64,000 bases of DNA from Evernia prunastri (taxonomy: Eukaryota; Ascomycota; Lecanoromycetes; Lecanorales; Parmeliaceae): assembly GCA_003184365.1 (NCBI GenBank), contig NKYR01000017.1, positions 248,001-312,000 on the forward strand, read 5' to 3'. The notes beneath the pieces are model-generated. The model was not told the DNA's origin and searched no databases. It saw nothing but the letters and a program-made list of their open reading frames with translations. The translations under genes and the position numbers were made by a program. Shown here in pieces: positions 1 to 10,207 of the stretch; within the stretch, counting starts at the first letter, position 1; the number at the start of each line of letters is the position of its first letter.

Positions 1-1839
1 GGTAGTACCAAGGCAAACATTGCTTCAACAGCCCAGCCTGCAGTCTATGCGCCTAGCAATGGTCGAGCCGAGAAGCCCCCCGCGACTGTCCCAGACGATA
101 GCGCCGGCGTGAGTAGTATTCCCCAGCAGCCTAAAACAAGACCTCCTGGAGCAAAACTTTCGACTGGCCAGCCAAGACCCGTTGATGCCAAATTCAGACA
201 GACGCCTCGTGCGGTCTCTGCAGCTGCTGCAGCGGCCAGTGGTCAAAAAGAATACAAAAATGCCTCGGTTAATGCAACTGCAGGGACTTCCCAGCTGCGA
301 TTAGACCGTGGAACAGCGCCAGCTGGCCAATCACAGCCTGCACAAGATTCGACTAGCGGCTCTCAGCAACGAAGCACCACTTCCTCATTCCCTCACGCCT
401 TTGAAAGATGGGAAACGCTATCTTCTCACTGGGAGGGTCTGACTTCTTTCTGGATTCACAGACTAGAACAGAACAAAGATGATCTAGATCGAGAGCCTCT
501 AAACCAACAAATGGCGCGCCAGGTGACCGACCTGTCTGCTGCAGGAGCTAATCTATTCCACGCAGTCGTCGAACTACAGCGGCTTCGAGCTTCTTCGGAG
601 CGCAAGTTCCAGCGGTGGTTCTTTGAGACCAGAGCCGAGCAAGAACGTTTTCGAGAAAGCCAAAGCAAGTTCGAGCAGCGGATGCAGGAAGAGCGTTCTG
701 TTGCAACTAACGCCCATGCTGACCTTTCGAGGCTACAGAAGGAAAGGGACGCAGCTATATCCCAGAGAAAAACTGCAGAGGTTCTGGTCAGAGAAAAGAA
801 TCGTGAACTATCAATCGCGAAAGAAGAAGCCCGGCGAGCATGGGAGGAACTGGGTCGTAGAGAGCAAGAAGAGCGAGATCGCACCCTATTGCTGAAGAGG
901 GGACAGGCCACGTCAGTAGGCGGCGTTCACGTTGTGCCAATTGTCCAAGGAGGGAGCACTAATCGGCCAGACCCTGATACTGGCTCCGTTCCATCGCGAT
1001 CGGCACAGGTTGAAAGTCCAACAGATGATGAACCGGGCTATACAACCTATGATCCAGCCAGGTCCGAGACAGATACTGACCCGTTCACCGAAGGCGGCGG
1101 CCGTGTCAGTCTTCCCCATGGTGCCCACCCTGAGTTTGACCGTCCATTACAGTCAAACGCGACAACCCAGCCTCATCAACCGACCTCGAACGTATCAGCA
1201 GCTGCTAGCCAAGCAGCTCGAACAGCAACATCTTCAGGCCCCCAACCATCTAGTACTCAGGCAAGGACAACGCCCGCTTCGTCTGCGCCAATTGGTGGTA
1301 CCTACCTCAACTACAGACCTGAAGGAGCTGCTCCCATCACAACACAGGGTGGCACCTCGTCTTTCTATCAACACGAGGGAACGTCGCTCCATGGCCCTGC
1401 ATTCACGTCTCTCCAGGGGCAGCCTCGTGTCAGCGAAGGTGATGAACGTTCAGTCCCATCTGTGGGTGATACTCTTAGCGAAGAGGATTATGATCTTGAT
1501 GAGAACGGTGAAATCCGACGAGACGCTCACGGTCATCCAAGCCTTGGTCGTCGAGGACCCGCCTCCGAAGATAGCGATGAATATGATGTTCAGGAGCAGC
1601 TCGATCGCGAGCAGATGTACGGTCGAAGTTACGGCGTTGAGTATGGATCTGGTCCTCCTGCTGCCCCAGGCCGCCAGGAATCGAGTGTGCCAGATTATTC
1701 CGGGAGTGGGTTCGGCGCAGGATGGGAGGCTCTGCCGCGACATCATCATCCTACGCGACTCAGCGATGTTCTAGAGGAGGACGAGAGAAGTCGTGCAACC
1801 CCGAGCAGGGCTAGCCAAAACAGCAGAGGCATGCGGTGA
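1..1839 (+). CDS. Coiled-coil, low-complexity fungal protein (5' partial)
   Basis: The reading frame is already open at base 1 and runs to the TGA at 1837-1839, so the gene begins outside the window. About 612 residues are visible. The N-terminal part is rich in Ser, Pro, Gln and Ala. It is followed by a folded-looking segment with motif FERWETLSSHWEGLTSFW (about bases 400-460). A long charged coiled coil rich in Glu, Arg and Lys covers roughly 560-900, and the acidic, Ser/Pro-rich C-terminal half looks disordered. No catalytic motif is visible. I do not recognise the family; a conserved fungal scaffold or cytoskeletal protein is a guess. Antisense and other-frame ORFs across this region are shadows of its biased composition. 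Confidence 0.75.
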   Translation, partial: GSTKANIASTAQPAVYAPSNGRAEKPPATVPDDSAGVSSIPQQPKTRPPGAKLSTGQPRPVDAKFRQTPRAVSAAAAAASGQKEYKNASVNATAGTSQLRLDRGTAPAGQSQPAQDSTSGSQQRSTTSSFPHAFERWETLSSHWEGLTSFWIHRLEQNKDDLDREPLNQQMARQVTDLSAAGANLFHAVVELQRLRASSERKFQRWFFETRAEQERFRESQSKFEQRMQEERSVATNAHADLSRLQKERDAAISQRKTAEVLVREKNRELSIAKEEARRAWEELGRREQEERDRTLLLKRGQATSVGGVHVVPIVQGGSTNRPDPDTGSVPSRSAQVESPTDDEPGYTTYDPARSETDTDPFTEGGGRVSLPHGAHPEFDRPLQSNATTQPHQPTSNVSAAASQAARTATSSGPQPSSTQARTTPASSAPIGGTYLNYRPEGAAPITTQGGTSSFYQHEGTSLHGPAFTSLQGQPRVSEGDERSVPSVGDTLSEEDYDLDENGEIRRDAHGHPSLGRRGPASEDSDEYDVQEQLDREQMYGRSYGVEYGSGPPAAPGRQESSVPDYSGSGFGAGWEALPRHHHPTRLSDVLEEDERSRATPSRASQNSRGMR

Positions 1840-2240
1840 TGCCCTTTCTCGTTTTGGGCTGCCTCTCAATCCGCACATACTAAAATTCGAAGGGCGTTGG
1901 ATGGTGATAGTCCCAGCACCTGAGCGGAGGCGCTATTTAAGGTGATTATGTTGAGCAATCGATGCGTTCACTTCTTGAGCAATACTGTTCATGCCGTGAA
2001 CTATACCTTTATCTGTACAACAGTTGTAGCGCATCATGGCCTAGATTTGACAAGACTCTCTCTAAGCCAATTCTATAACCATGGGATATCCACTATTCCT
2101 TCTCTCAGACGAGGCTTCTGTTCGTAGTGAAAATTTGAAACAATTTGTGCTGTTTGGCTTATTAGGAGAAAATCCGCGCTAGCCAGAGTTTGAGCCAATC
2201 TCAAATTTTGTCATAAATCTTCAACTGGATAAAACACTGA
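1840..2240. other. Intergenic, 3' end of coiled-coil gene to SCO1
   Basis: No supported gene. The short ORF at 1942-2127 has no recognisable composition. The stretch must hold the terminator of the upstream gene and the SCO1 promoter; TATTTAAG near 1934 is the only TATA-like string seen. Confidence 0.5.
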
Positions 2241-3361
2241 ATGATGCAGTCCTCGACGTCCTCCTTCCTCTGCCCAAGGGCCTTTAATTTTCCAAGTCCG
2301 ACTTTCGTAAACGCAGCTCGCTACAGTACCCCCTCCATTGCCCGCTGCCTTCGCGAGTCTCCTCCGTTTCGACCGACCCCATGTCTTGGCCGTAAGGGCC
2401 AGCCATCCAGACCACGGTCCCGTTCATTCAGCAGCTCTCCACACCGCAGCGCGATCAAAACGGTCCAGCAAGCGAAAGCCCGTGCACGGTCCGGCGTAAG
2501 GCCCTCCAGATGCCCCCATTGCCAGGCCTGCCCCAGATGCTGATCCAATCAAATCTACAATAGCCCTTTTCCGCCTGGGGCGCCGTCGCCTTCCTCGCCG
2601 CCGGTGTCGCAATCACCTTTTATTTCAGAAATGAAAAGGCCCGGATGGAACGGCAGAGAGTGGCGGAAGCTGCGAAAGGCGTGGGGAGACCGAAAGTCGG
2701 GGGGCGGTTCGCGTTGCTGGACCAGGATGGGAGGGCTTTTACGGACGAGGATATGAAGGGGGGCTATAGTTTGGTGGGTCGTATCTAGCGAAACTCCAAG
2801 GGCAAGGAACCCGTCTGATCGGTTTGATTGACCTAGGTCTACTTCGGCTTCTCCCACTGCCCGGACATATGCCCCGAAGAGCTCGACAAAATGGCCAACA
2901 TGATCGATCTCGTTGCGTCTACGACGCAGAACCGCATCGGGACCAACTCCTTCGTCGATCCATCGTCACGCAAGGCTCCTCTCCTACCCATCTTCATCAC
3001 TTGTGACCCAGCCCGAGACACGCCTGCTGTTTTGAAGCATTATCTGGCGGAGTTCCATCCAGGTCTCGTGGGCTTGACGGGGACATGGGAACAAATCAAG
3101 GATGTGTGTAAGAAATACAGGGTGTATTTCAGCACGCCGGAGGGCGTGAAACCGGGGATGGATTACTTGGTGGATCACAGTATCTATTTCTATCTGATGG
3201 GTAAGACGAATCTCTTACGACACCATCATTGCGTGGCTAATGGGAGTACAGACCCAGAAGGCGATTTTGTAGAAGCTATAGGGCGGCAGCATAGCGCCGA
3301 GCGCGCGGCGAAGATTATTGTTGAGCACATGACGGATTGGGAAGGGGGTGTAAAGCGATAG
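2241..3361 (+). CDS. SCO1: SCO1-type mitochondrial copper chaperone for cytochrome c oxidase
   Basis: Delivers copper to the CuA site of cytochrome oxidase subunit 2 from the inner mitochondrial membrane. Four exons read as one frame: 2241-2495, 2564-2772, 2837-3200, 3252-3361. Introns are 68, 64 and 51 nt with GT/AG ends. The first about 85 residues are rich in Arg, Ser and Pro, as in a mitochondrial presequence. Exon 2 opens with a hydrophobic anchor (SAWGAVAFLAAGVAITFYF) followed by the charged FRNEKARM segment. The thioredoxin-like domain keeps FGFSHCPDICPEELDKM, with the CxxxC copper ligands at about 2867-2881, and the distal His in YLVDHSIYFYLM. These are the family's defining residues. 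The start is the first of two adjacent ATGs. No damage seen. Confidence 0.93.
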
Positions 3362-3532
3362 CATCAAAAGTAAAGCGTTAGGATTTTTGAATTGTTGGGG
3401 AAGTCGCGTTGCATCTCCTCTCACAAGACCTTGTTGCCCTCGACACTCTTGCACTCAGTGGTCTACCACTCCCAATCTCGGACAGACCTTTTGGATAGCA
3501 ATCAGGGTTCCGGTGGACCAGTCGATACCATC

Positions 3533-4373
3533 ATGGCCCAGGAGAACACTGCCTCAGCCGTGAGAGCAGACGAAGAAGCAGAGGATATCTACCCGGCCTC
3601 TTACGCTGATTTCATGCACAAATGGGGACCGATGAAATTTTGCTTACTGCCATTCTCCGAGCGAAGCGCCATCCTTCGGGCAATGCTTACCAGCCCCGAT
3701 GCTATTGACATTGTGCAATCGGTCGGCTTATCAAGTTTTGCCACGGAATATACCCCAATTGACGAAGCGATGCCTTTGCTCTATGACTTTAAAACCAACA
3801 AGCGGATCGCTCGAGAAACCTGCGAAGCTTTCCACCAGGTTAGTGCAGTCCTATCAGATGTGTCAGTTGGAACCCTTACCATAAGTTTTGCAGAACAACA
3901 CATTCAATATATCTTCGCGCTGGCTTCCCTACGTCGTAGTCTCCGATCCGATCATGTATGGTATACCGATCCGAGCGCAGCTCCTGTTCCGCAGCCTTCG
4001 GGTTCTCATCGACCACTACGAACCTCAAACGCCTGTTAGCACGCCAATCGATCTTGCTATCCTTCTGAACTGTATCAAACTTGAGCGCCTCGACATTGAG
4101 ATCTGCACCCCAGAACATCTCGTCAATGACCCCGAAGCCAAAAAGGAACATTCAATCAACGAGGCAAAGGCCCTCGGACCTGCGATTCGTCGGTTGTGGG
4201 GGAGGTTCGGATTGAAATTGAATGTTTGGGTTGGAGGACCGTTTGCTACCGGGGAGAGAGAAGAGATTACCTGGATGTGGGACAGACCGGATGAGGAGTT
4301 AGACGGGTCGGAGCGCCAAACGATTATGCACTCGATGTGGACGGTTTGGGCGCTCGGGGGTGGATCAGAGTAA
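3533..4373 (+). CDS. Hypothetical protein, two exons
   Basis: Exons 3533-3838 and 3894-4373 join in phase across a 55-nt intron (GTTAGT...TTTTGCAG) to give 261 residues. The ATG at 3533 starts MAQENTASAVRAD. The middle has a regular helical look (FSERSAILRAMLTSPDAIDI) and the C-terminal half holds short Leu-rich segments (LLNCIKLERLDIEI) ending in Trp-rich sequence. It resembles the many uncharacterised fungal proteins with degenerate F-box or 2EXR-like N-termini, but no clear LPxEIR motif is present. The function is unknown. It follows SCO1 by about 170 nt on the same strand. Confidence 0.6.
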
Positions 4374-5257
4374 GGGTAGCAGCGGGGGATGGTGATGGAG
4401 CGGGCAATGTAGGATACCGCTTCAAGAGGCTCGGGGAAAAGGGGTGGAGGTATGAGACGATGAATGCTCTCTCCTATTGATCAAAGTATTCATAGAGTAG
4501 GAAAGGGTTTCCAGGCATACACATGTTGATAAAGTGGTGTAAAGGCCTGGGAAAGGCTTACCTTACTTATTAGCCCATGGGTGGTGTCTGATATCGTCCC
4601 GCTACGGGTTTGACAGGGTTGGCCAGCAGCGGGCATACTCGTAATTCCTTTTAACCGTGGAGCCTTGAAGATAGTAGTAAGTCCGTAATAGGTAAAGTCG
4701 GTAATAAATACCTAGCTTAGTAAGTAAATAATAAATAAATTAGCGAGGGTCCAGGGACGAGCTAAGTGCGTTGCAACGATTAACCCATTTCTCGCCTCCA
4801 TTGGACACAGCGTAAGAACGTGGACACTGCGGGGTTCCCCCCAACCAGCTCGACATAAAAAGGGGATTGATTGGTCTTTCCATTTATCTATTTTATCTAT
4901 TTTATCTATTTTTTATGAGTAGCCTTGCCCTGCAACAACAATAATAATAATTAATGAATAAAAACGCAATCGGCATTGACGTCAGCTGGCTGATAGCTTC
5001 CCGTGCTTACTAACCTACCTTCCCTACGGTACCTCTTACCTTACCTACTCTCATATCTCCTAAGCTACCTTATTTACTCATACTCCGTAGTTGCTGCCTT
5101 GTGCCTTCAGAGGAATATAAGAATACATGGCAGGGCAGTATCTCCAAGGAAAGGAGCTTCCTGTCACCTTGAACATTCATACATGACCCTATTACAAGTT
5201 GCTTGAGTATCAAGTTTCTACTTGCTTGCTCATTTCACATTGTCCTCTCAAAGCATC
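4374..5257. other. Intergenic, AT-rich with short tandem repeats
   Basis: No gene supported. The stretch is AT-rich around 4660-4960 with homopolymer-like AATAAT runs, a triple TTTATCTATT repeat (separate entry), and TACCT/TACCTTA-type strings at 5005-5080. Confidence 0.5.
4883..4911. repeat. Tandem TTTATCTATT-like repeat, about 3 copies
   Basis: Three consecutive near-identical copies of a 9-10 nt AT-rich unit (TTATCTATT) are visible directly. Simple sequence; no function assigned. Confidence 0.8.
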
Positions 5258-6813
5258 ATGGACCGCCAAGCTGTCTTGCTCTCTGACGAGAAGCTTCACG
5301 ACCTTGAAAGTTACTCGGATGACTGCAAGGATGGCCAGGAAACAATTACCTTTGTGCAGCCCTGTTCGATGCGGTCTGAATCGAAAGTAGCCGCATCTCC
5401 AATCGGATCATTCGCGAAATGGGTTCTTGTTTGCATCCTTGTGTTTCTGGCAATGACCTTTACCTTGGAGCTTCTGGAACCCCACGCTGGCAGGGCACGT
5501 TGATCTTTCAAAAGACCTTGTATGCAGCACACTGATAGACGCTTCAGAGTCCTGTATATCATCATGGCTACTATGGCGAAATCCCCAAGACTTGTGCAGG
5601 CACCAAGCACAGGAAAACCTTAAGCTTCGATTTCAACAAGCCGACTGAACTTGCCTTCACCCAGAAATCTCACGATCCTAGACTCCGTGGCCCTGAATCC
5701 AACGTCGTAAATACGGTAGGCAAGGTTGAAGTGCTCAAGGACGATTCACTCTCGAACATCAGAATCGCCCTCGACATTAGGAGCTCTGATCCTCAGCTCA
5801 CGAGCTCCGAGTCGTTAAGCGTTGTAAAATCAGGCTCGGCTCTGACGGTCAAAACCCCGAGGAGGATGCCCCAAGAGTCAGCGTCGGCCGATGGAGCTGA
5901 GCTGCCATGCATTTACGTCGCTGCAACCATATCCGTACCCCCAGGAACGATTCTTGAGAATTTGGGAATCAATACCGAGACCCTCTCGGTCACATTTTTT
6001 CCCGGGCTAGACTACGCCATTGCAAATGGTACTGAGATCAATGCACACTCTTCCTTTTTATCAATTTTGCAGGACCAGCCTCCATCCATCGAGATGAATC
6101 CCCGGGAGACTCACATACATCTCACTTCAGGTTCAGTCACTGGGTATGGCCCTCTTTATGACCTCTTGGACATCTCGACCATATCAGGCTCCATCGATAT
6201 CGATATCGAACCCAAGGATGCCGACAAAGACAACGTACGACCTGCTGTCCTCCGTCTCTCATCCAAGAGTGGTTCCATACGCGCCTTTACATCTACAGTT
6301 TCGGTCCCCGCTCGTGACTACCAAACAACAGTCAAATCGCTCAACGGTGGTATGGACGTTACGCTTCTGCATGGATCGCAAACCACCCTAAGGTCACTCA
6401 ACGGACGTATCGAGGCAGATCTTTACCCCTACGGCCACAATGACTCCCGTACAGATATCTATACGCATTGCCAAAGCGGCAGCACAGATATTGCTGTTCA
6501 CTCATCCCTGTCCCATCCAACTGATCCGATTCGCAAGCTCTATTCGGAACATAGCAGCCTGTCGGGCAGTTTGAATCTATGGTATCCAGCAGAGTGGCAA
6601 GGGACGGTTAAGGGTAGTACGCTGAGCGGGAGCATTGATTTAGATTGGGATGGACTAAAAGTGATCAAGGATGAGAAGAAGGGCTGGATCAAGAGGACCG
6701 TCGAGGCTGTTAGAGGGGAAGGGGAGAGTCAATTGATTTTCTCTGGCAAATCGGGGAGTGTAAATCTGGGCGGAGATAGTGGAGGAGGTGCATTTGCCGG
6801 GAGGAAGGTTTGA
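5258..6813 (+). CDS. Membrane-anchored adhesin-like protein with SGS beta-repeats
   Basis: The N-terminal exon starts at ATG 5258 (MDRQAVLLSDEKLHDLE). It encodes a cytoplasmic acidic stretch and one transmembrane segment (FAKWVLVCILVFLAMTF, about residues 55-72). The large downstream exon, ending with the TGA at 6811-6813, encodes an extracellular domain of repeated short beta-strands with SGS turns (ISGSIDIDI, SKSGSIRAF, STLSGSIDLDW, SGKSGSVNLGG). This pattern is typical of fungal adhesin-domain (DUF4097-like) proteins, which suggests a type II surface protein. The exon junction is unresolved. GT 5499 to AG 5599 keeps the frame (484 residues) but removes a plausible GEIPKTC segment. The better acceptor at 5547 needs a shifted frame or a GC donor at 5486. 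Confidence 0.7.
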
Positions 6814-7435
6814 GGTGGTCTATAAAAGAGGCCCGTCTCAGCAGGTGTTAAGGAGGATAAGAGAGGATGAGACTGAGATACAGATTTTGGGCTCTCATCA
6901 ATGATGATAACACGAGGATGATGACGGCAGATGATGACGCCGAGGAACGATGACTGCAATACAGCGTCTGGGTATTTTTACAGTAGCAGTCCATAGCATG
7001 ACATGCACATTGATTCACACCTTTGGCCTCATATCAAATAGAGATACAAGCAAATATGGATCGATCTAATCGAGGTGAGATTGGTTACGGCGTGAGAAAG
7101 GAAGCTTCTGGAAGCGGAGAAAGCCAGCCTTGGCCAATGCCCAGGTTGAAATTCATTCTGTTCTTTCTCCCCCCGACAATTTTGTTTCGGGCAAAAGTTG
7201 AAGACATTTATTTCACTCAGCTTATTGGCCCCCATACATCATATGTGTTGATGCTATTTTGGTGCTATTTGGTGTTGTGCTCTAGAGAAGAGAGCAGTAT
7301 TGTTACTCGTACTCTAGTTTGAGCTGACCTACTCAACTACTGTAAGGATCGGCCTGGGCACGAAAACCTTCCTCCCAAGTGCCTCCACTACTGCCTCCAC
7401 TACCTTGTGCATCTACCCGGCACCATTCAATACTT
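6814..7435. other. Intergenic between adhesin-like gene and J-protein gene
   Basis: Nothing convincing. A GATGATGAC-rich patch lies at 6898-6950. The ORF at 7023-7322 has no protein-like features. Holds the promoter of the TPR/J-protein gene. Confidence 0.45.
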
Positions 7436-9550
7436 ATGGGCCTTTTCACTAAATCCTCTCCCAAGAAGAAGACTGAGCCTGATACCAAAGAATACAACAG
7501 TAAATTGCCTTCTTCCTCCTCTTCTTCACCGCGAAAGGCCTCTTCAAAATCCCCTGTCAAGTCCTCCGCACGGTCACCCACAAAGTCTATTCGGAACCAG
7601 GAGCAAATACACCGAAAAGGTTCTTGGTCACGAAGCACTCACCGCACAAGTCATTTCGGTGACACCCATCCTTTGAACCTGCCACCTGACGAGCGGGACC
7701 GCCGTCGCTCGGCAATGTCTTCAGATGGTGAGCAGGATGAGGAGACGTATCAAATGGACGTCGATTCCGAGACCTCGGGGACGCACCAACATACCAATGG
7801 CCTGTCGGATCACGACAAAATAAATGGCGATGACAGTCCGATTCCACCACCCCATAAGACGCCGTCGCCGCCGCCGAAGCCAGCATACGATGCAGAGGCG
7901 TGCAAAGCTACAGGGAATAAATATTTCAAAGCGAAGGACTACACACGGGCTGTTCAAGAGTACACGAAAGGTCAGGAGTCGCCGTTCGCTTCTTGATGAT
8001 TCGCTTCGCTTCACATATAGATTTGGCTAATGTCTAATTGTAGCACTCACTGTTGAACCCCGTTCGGTCACTTACCTCTCTAACCGAGCCGCTGCTTACA
8101 TGTCCGCAAACCGATACGAGGAAGCATTAGAAGACTCAAAGACCGCAGATGAAATAGAACCACAGAATCCAAAAGTTCTTCATCGATTAGCTCGAATATA
8201 TACCAGCCTTGGTAGGCCGTCAGAAGCCATTGATGTTCTCGATCGCATAGCCTCCTTTCAAGCAGTAACATCACAGGACCGGTCACCAGCACAATCGATG
8301 CAGACCGACATCAAGCGAGCAGAAGATGCCGTACGAGAAGGAACTACTGGCTCTATGGCAATACACGCACTGAATCAAGCTGAGCGAGGACTAGGAGTCG
8401 GTGTTGAGAAGCCAAGGAAGTGGCAATTGCTGCGGGGGGAGGCTTATCTGAAGATGGGCAATCCAAATGCACTGGGTGAAGCGCAAAATGTGGCAATGTC
8501 ATTACTACGCAAGAACAATCAAGATCCAGAGGCTTTGGTACTGAGAGGGCGAGCTCTGTACAGTCAAGGGGAGAACGATAAGGCTTTGCAACATTTTCGG
8601 CAAGCTCTGAGCTGTGACCCAGACTTCAAGGATGGCGTGAAGTATCTCCGGATGGTGCAGAAGCTCGATCGGATGAAGGAAGAAGGCAATACGGCTTTTA
8701 AGGGTGGCAGATTCAAGCAAGCTGTCGGTTTGTACAGCCAGGCTCTGGAGGTCGACCCAAACAACAAGGGCACGAATTCTAAAATCCTGCAAAACAGAGC
8801 CATGGCATCAATAAAGGTATCTCTCTTCTCCCTTCACTCTCATGTAGTTATGTTTCCTGACGTCCATCACAGCTCAAAGATTTCAAATCCGCCATCTCAG
8901 ATTGCACCCGCGCCCTCAGTCTCGATCCTTCCTACATGAAAGCCCGTAAGACCAAAGCCCGCGCCCTCGGCGAGTCTGGTGACTGGCAAACTGCCGTCAA
9001 CGAATACAAGGCCATTGCCGAATCTCACCCAGAGGAGCCTGGTATTGCAAAGGATATCCGCAACGCAGAGCTCGAGCTGAAGAAGGCAAAACGCAAGGAC
9101 TACTACAAGATCCTTGGCGTGGAGAAGGATGCCACGGACAACGAGATCAAGAAAGCGTACAGGAAATTGGCGATTGTACACCACCCCGATAAAAACCCCG
9201 ATGATGAGAGTGCAGCGGAGAGATTCAAGGATGTCGGAGAAGCCTACGAGACGCTGAGTGATCCTGAGAAACGTGAACGATATGACAGTGGACAGGACCT
9301 CACCGATCCCAGCGAGATGTTTGCACAGCAGGGTGGTGGCTTCCCAATGCAAGGGGGCGGAGGTATGAACATCAGTCCGGAGATGCTTTTCAACATGATG
9401 GGTGGTGCCGGAGGGGGTGGCGGTGGGTTCTCCTTCCAAACGTCGGGCATGGGAGGAGGGAGTCCGTTCGGGGCGGCTGGCGGCGGCGGGGGGAGGTCGA
9501 GGCAGAGGGGAGGCTTCTCTGGGGGAATGCCCGGTGGGTTCGGGTTCTGA
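7436..9550 (+). CDS. TPR and J-domain co-chaperone (DNAJC7-like)
   Basis: Stimulates Hsp70 and probably bridges Hsp70 and Hsp90 clients in the cytosol or nucleus, as for DNAJC7/TPR2. Exons 7436-7970, 8044-8816 and 8873-9550 give 661 residues; introns of 73 and 56 nt. The first about 150 residues are Ser/Lys/Pro-rich and disordered. Tandem TPRs follow, from CKATGNKYFKAKDYTRAVQEY onward, with further units at SNRAAAYMSANRYEEALED, LVLRGRALYSQGENDKALQHF and EEGNTAFKGGRFKQAVGLYS. The J domain near the C-terminus has DYYKILGV and an intact HPD in HHPDKNP (about base 9180). The tail is Gly/Phe/Met-rich (GGAGGGGGGFSF), a G/F region without Zn fingers. Convergent with the DUF3074 gene. Confidence 0.93.
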
Positions 9551-10207
9551 GAGTGGAGGAAAGTGGGGGGAGAAACGCCGAAAGGGTGTGGAAACGGAGG
9601 ACCGGCACGATATAGAGTTGTTTTCAGTTCATTCACATCTGGAACGGAGTGCCAATCTGGCTGCGTAGAGAGAGAGAGGGGGGGAGGTGGCATTCTTATC
9701 GGAAACCACATCGTGCCAGGGCAGGCGTATCATGTATGGCAAATGGGTGCATTCTCCGGATCTTTACGACTCGATGTCTTACCATACGCATTGCCAATCA
9801 ATCATAGAAAGAAAAGGGGTTCGAGGTTGCGACTCTTTTCTTAAGCACGCAAAAAGGAAGGGAAATAACAATTCGCAAATCAACAAGCCTATCCCCTTGC
9901 AGCAGGCAGTAGCAGTGCCTGCAAGTCTAGTATTGGATGAATCAATCAATGGGCATCAGACCCTGTCTGCATGATTTCCTCGACTCGAGAGGGTCCTGCA
10001 TTGTCGAAGCGAGGTCATTCGACAAAGGCGAGTGTTGCCAGTGAAAAGGTAGGTAGCTTGCACACAAGATTTCGAACAAAGAAAGAGACGCATATGCTAG
10101 CGGTCATCATATGCAATATACACCATGACATTCATTGCCGATATTCACAGATCCTCCACTCCCTCCCTCCCTCCCTCCCTCACTCCTCCCAGAGCCTCCC
10201 ACTCACT
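9551..10207. other. Convergent intergenic region
   Basis: The 3' regions of two convergent genes. No gene supported. Contains AGAGAGAGAGGGGG near 9666 and a (CCCT)5 run at 10161-10180. Confidence 0.5.
10161..10180. repeat. (CCCT)5 microsatellite
   Basis: Five perfect CCCT units directly visible, just downstream of the DUF3074 gene stop codon on the minus strand. Confidence 0.9.

Noticed and set aside
932..1774. 280-residue ORF overlapping the coiled-coil gene in another frame
   Set aside because: Shadow frame; the main frame spans the full region and has a coherent domain layout.
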